From the NCBI GenBank assembly GCA_018806915.1, contig JAGKQI010000045.1, positions 620,001-684,000 of the forward strand: a stretch of DNA of 64,000 bases, in the 5' to 3' direction. The position numbers were made by a program, and so were the translations under genes. Each line of letters opens with the position of its first letter. Position 1 is the first letter of the stretch. This document shows, in pieces, positions 62,944 to 64,000 of this stretch. This DNA comes from Phytophthora colocasiae (lineage: Eukaryota > Oomycota > Peronosporomycetes > Peronosporales > Peronosporaceae). The notes below the pieces were generated by a model. The model was given only the letters and a program-made list of their open reading frames with translations, did not search any database and had not been told where the DNA came from.

Positions 62944-63690
62944 TTAGTCGAGGTCAGCAAACGTAATGTGTTTGCCGGGTTTAAAGTCTCCACTAACCGC
63001 TAAAACGACCCCACGGTGCGAAGATTGATGCGTCGATACCAATGTCCCCTGCTCCTTCATCTCCACGAACCACTTGGTCAACTCCGGGGCCATCAGTGGC
63101 GATTCCCTCATCGCTCGCTGCATTTCCGTGTCCATTGCGCCTGGAGAATATGACACCTTGTTGCACCCATTTTGTTCACTTGCAAAGACGCGGAAGTGCA
63201 TTTCACGCGCTGCTTTAGCAGTGCAGTACTGGCTCAAAGTCGGATACGGCGCGATCGCTGATCTGGACGAGACGTTGACAATAACCAACTTTGTCACGCC
63301 ATCCGACACTTGACTCATCGTCGGCTTTGTCACTTGTCCTCTCGAGGCACCGAAAACGTCGAGGAAGCGTTTGTTGAGCCACATGACCCCACGTCGAGTT
63401 CAAAGTGACGAGTCATTTCCTCTGGTGAGGGACATTCCTAAGCGAACCCCAATGCTCCCAGAGCGCCAGCATTGTGTACTAGAAACACCTTGTCGTAGTG
63501 TTCTTTGGACAGCTGAGCCAGCAACGCGTCTTCTTTGTTGCTGTAGTCGACACTGTCGCTAAGGTCCACATTTTGAATGAATCCTCGTAGTTCTTCTGCT
63601 TGTAGCATCGACTGTTGAGCTTCTAGTGCAAGTTTCAACGTCATGTTCAGACCATTTTCGTATACCAGTCACTACCACCGCAGAGCGGAT
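62944..63690 (-). pseudogene. Sepiapterin-reductase-like short-chain dehydrogenase, broken
   Basis: The start position reads ATC at 63690-63688 in place of ATG. After SAVVVTG the nucleotide-binding GASRGFGR segment is missing (internal deletion at about 63668). The rest is recognisable: MTLKLALEAQQSM, FIQNVDLSDS, VFLVHNAGALGALG (NAG motif), an in-frame TAG after GFA (about 63439), a frame change near 63387, then MWLNKRFLDVF, LVIVNVSSRSAIAPYPTLSQYCTAKAAREMHF (catalytic Ser, Tyr and Lys of the YxxxK site) and VSYSPGAMDTEMQ. Intact relatives reduce sepiapterin or other carbonyls with NADPH. Four separate lesions mark this as a pseudogene. Confidence 0.85.
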
Positions 63691-64000
63691 GGCGATCCGA
63701 TCTGGTAATCTAAAAATCAGGGTTTGGTAATTTTCCGTAACTATTGCCGATATTGGCAATGTCATATTGCAATAATTTATTGCTCCTCAACCCCAATAAC
63801 ATGCAATTTTTTATACAGGTCAATCTTGGCCATAGCCAAATGTCGTTGACATGTGTGGTTGCTTTGCCAATGGATGGTAGCGAGAACTATCGCCAAACGG
63901 GTGGTGTGGCCACGTTTGCACACAGGGCACACGGGTTATTACAGTTGCTTGTCATTTCCTAACTGAATTATATTATATCAGTTGATTTGTGTGTTGTATG
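63691..64000. other. Window end, no gene seen
   Basis: About 28 bp next to the SDR start (TTTAGATTACCAGATCGGATCGCC on the minus strand) are shared with the 53.1-kb fragment. The rest is AT-rich, with no supported feature. Confidence 0.4.

Overview
The window looks like nuclear DNA of an oomycete, most likely a Phytophthora-type plant pathogen. The grounds are an RXLR-EER secreted effector gene, core promoters of the oomycete INR/FPR type just upstream of several start codons, short introns (55-90 nt) or none, and a typical set of oomycete repeats: copia, piggyBac, Tc1/mariner, MULE and tyrosine-recombinase Crypton elements. No prokaryotic features, CRISPR arrays or tRNA genes were seen.

Layout. 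(1) 1-17.3 kb is a repeat block. It holds a decayed copia element (about 1.1-5.9 kb), then an open frame joining a chromodomain to a Cys/His protease-like fold that is split by a second copia element. That element has 156-bp LTRs and a perfect GTCGA duplication (7002-11470). A piggyBac remnant follows between TTAA sites (11960-13907), then a truncated SulP sulfate-transporter gene and a Tc1/mariner element between TA sites (15852-17326). (2) 18-35 kb is compact housekeeping sequence: a TM-LRR protein, mitochondrial DLST with two lipoyl domains, a PX protein, a SWEET sugar transporter, a coiled-coil protein, dihydroorotase, a zinc-finger non-canonical poly(A) polymerase, the TFIIH helicase XPD, ribosomal protein L11, a SET-domain pseudogene and an OB-fold-like protein. 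(3) 35.2-43.6 kb holds two tandem paralogous multi-TM genes; the first is split near its 3' end by two head-to-tail Crypton copies. (4) 43.7-53.0 kb is one uninterrupted 3123-codon frame for a giant Sfi1-like centrin-binding protein. (5) 53-64 kb contains a short-chain dehydrogenase (SDR) fragment, a Tc1-like element with 254-bp inverted repeats, an RXLR-Nudix effector gene split by a MULE with an 8-bp target duplication, a TRP-like channel protein, and a broken SDR pseudogene whose start region matches the earlier fragment.

Main message. Several transposons here can be delimited to the base, and three of them (copia-2, tandem Crypton, MULE) sit inside open reading frames whose two halves remain in phase when the element is ignored. 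The two most notable are the tandem tyrosine-recombinase Crypton dimer and the MULE-split RXLR-Nudix effector. The mix of compact conserved genes with repeat-rich effector surroundings fits the two-compartment genome architecture known for Phytophthora. All functions are inferred from sequence pattern alone.
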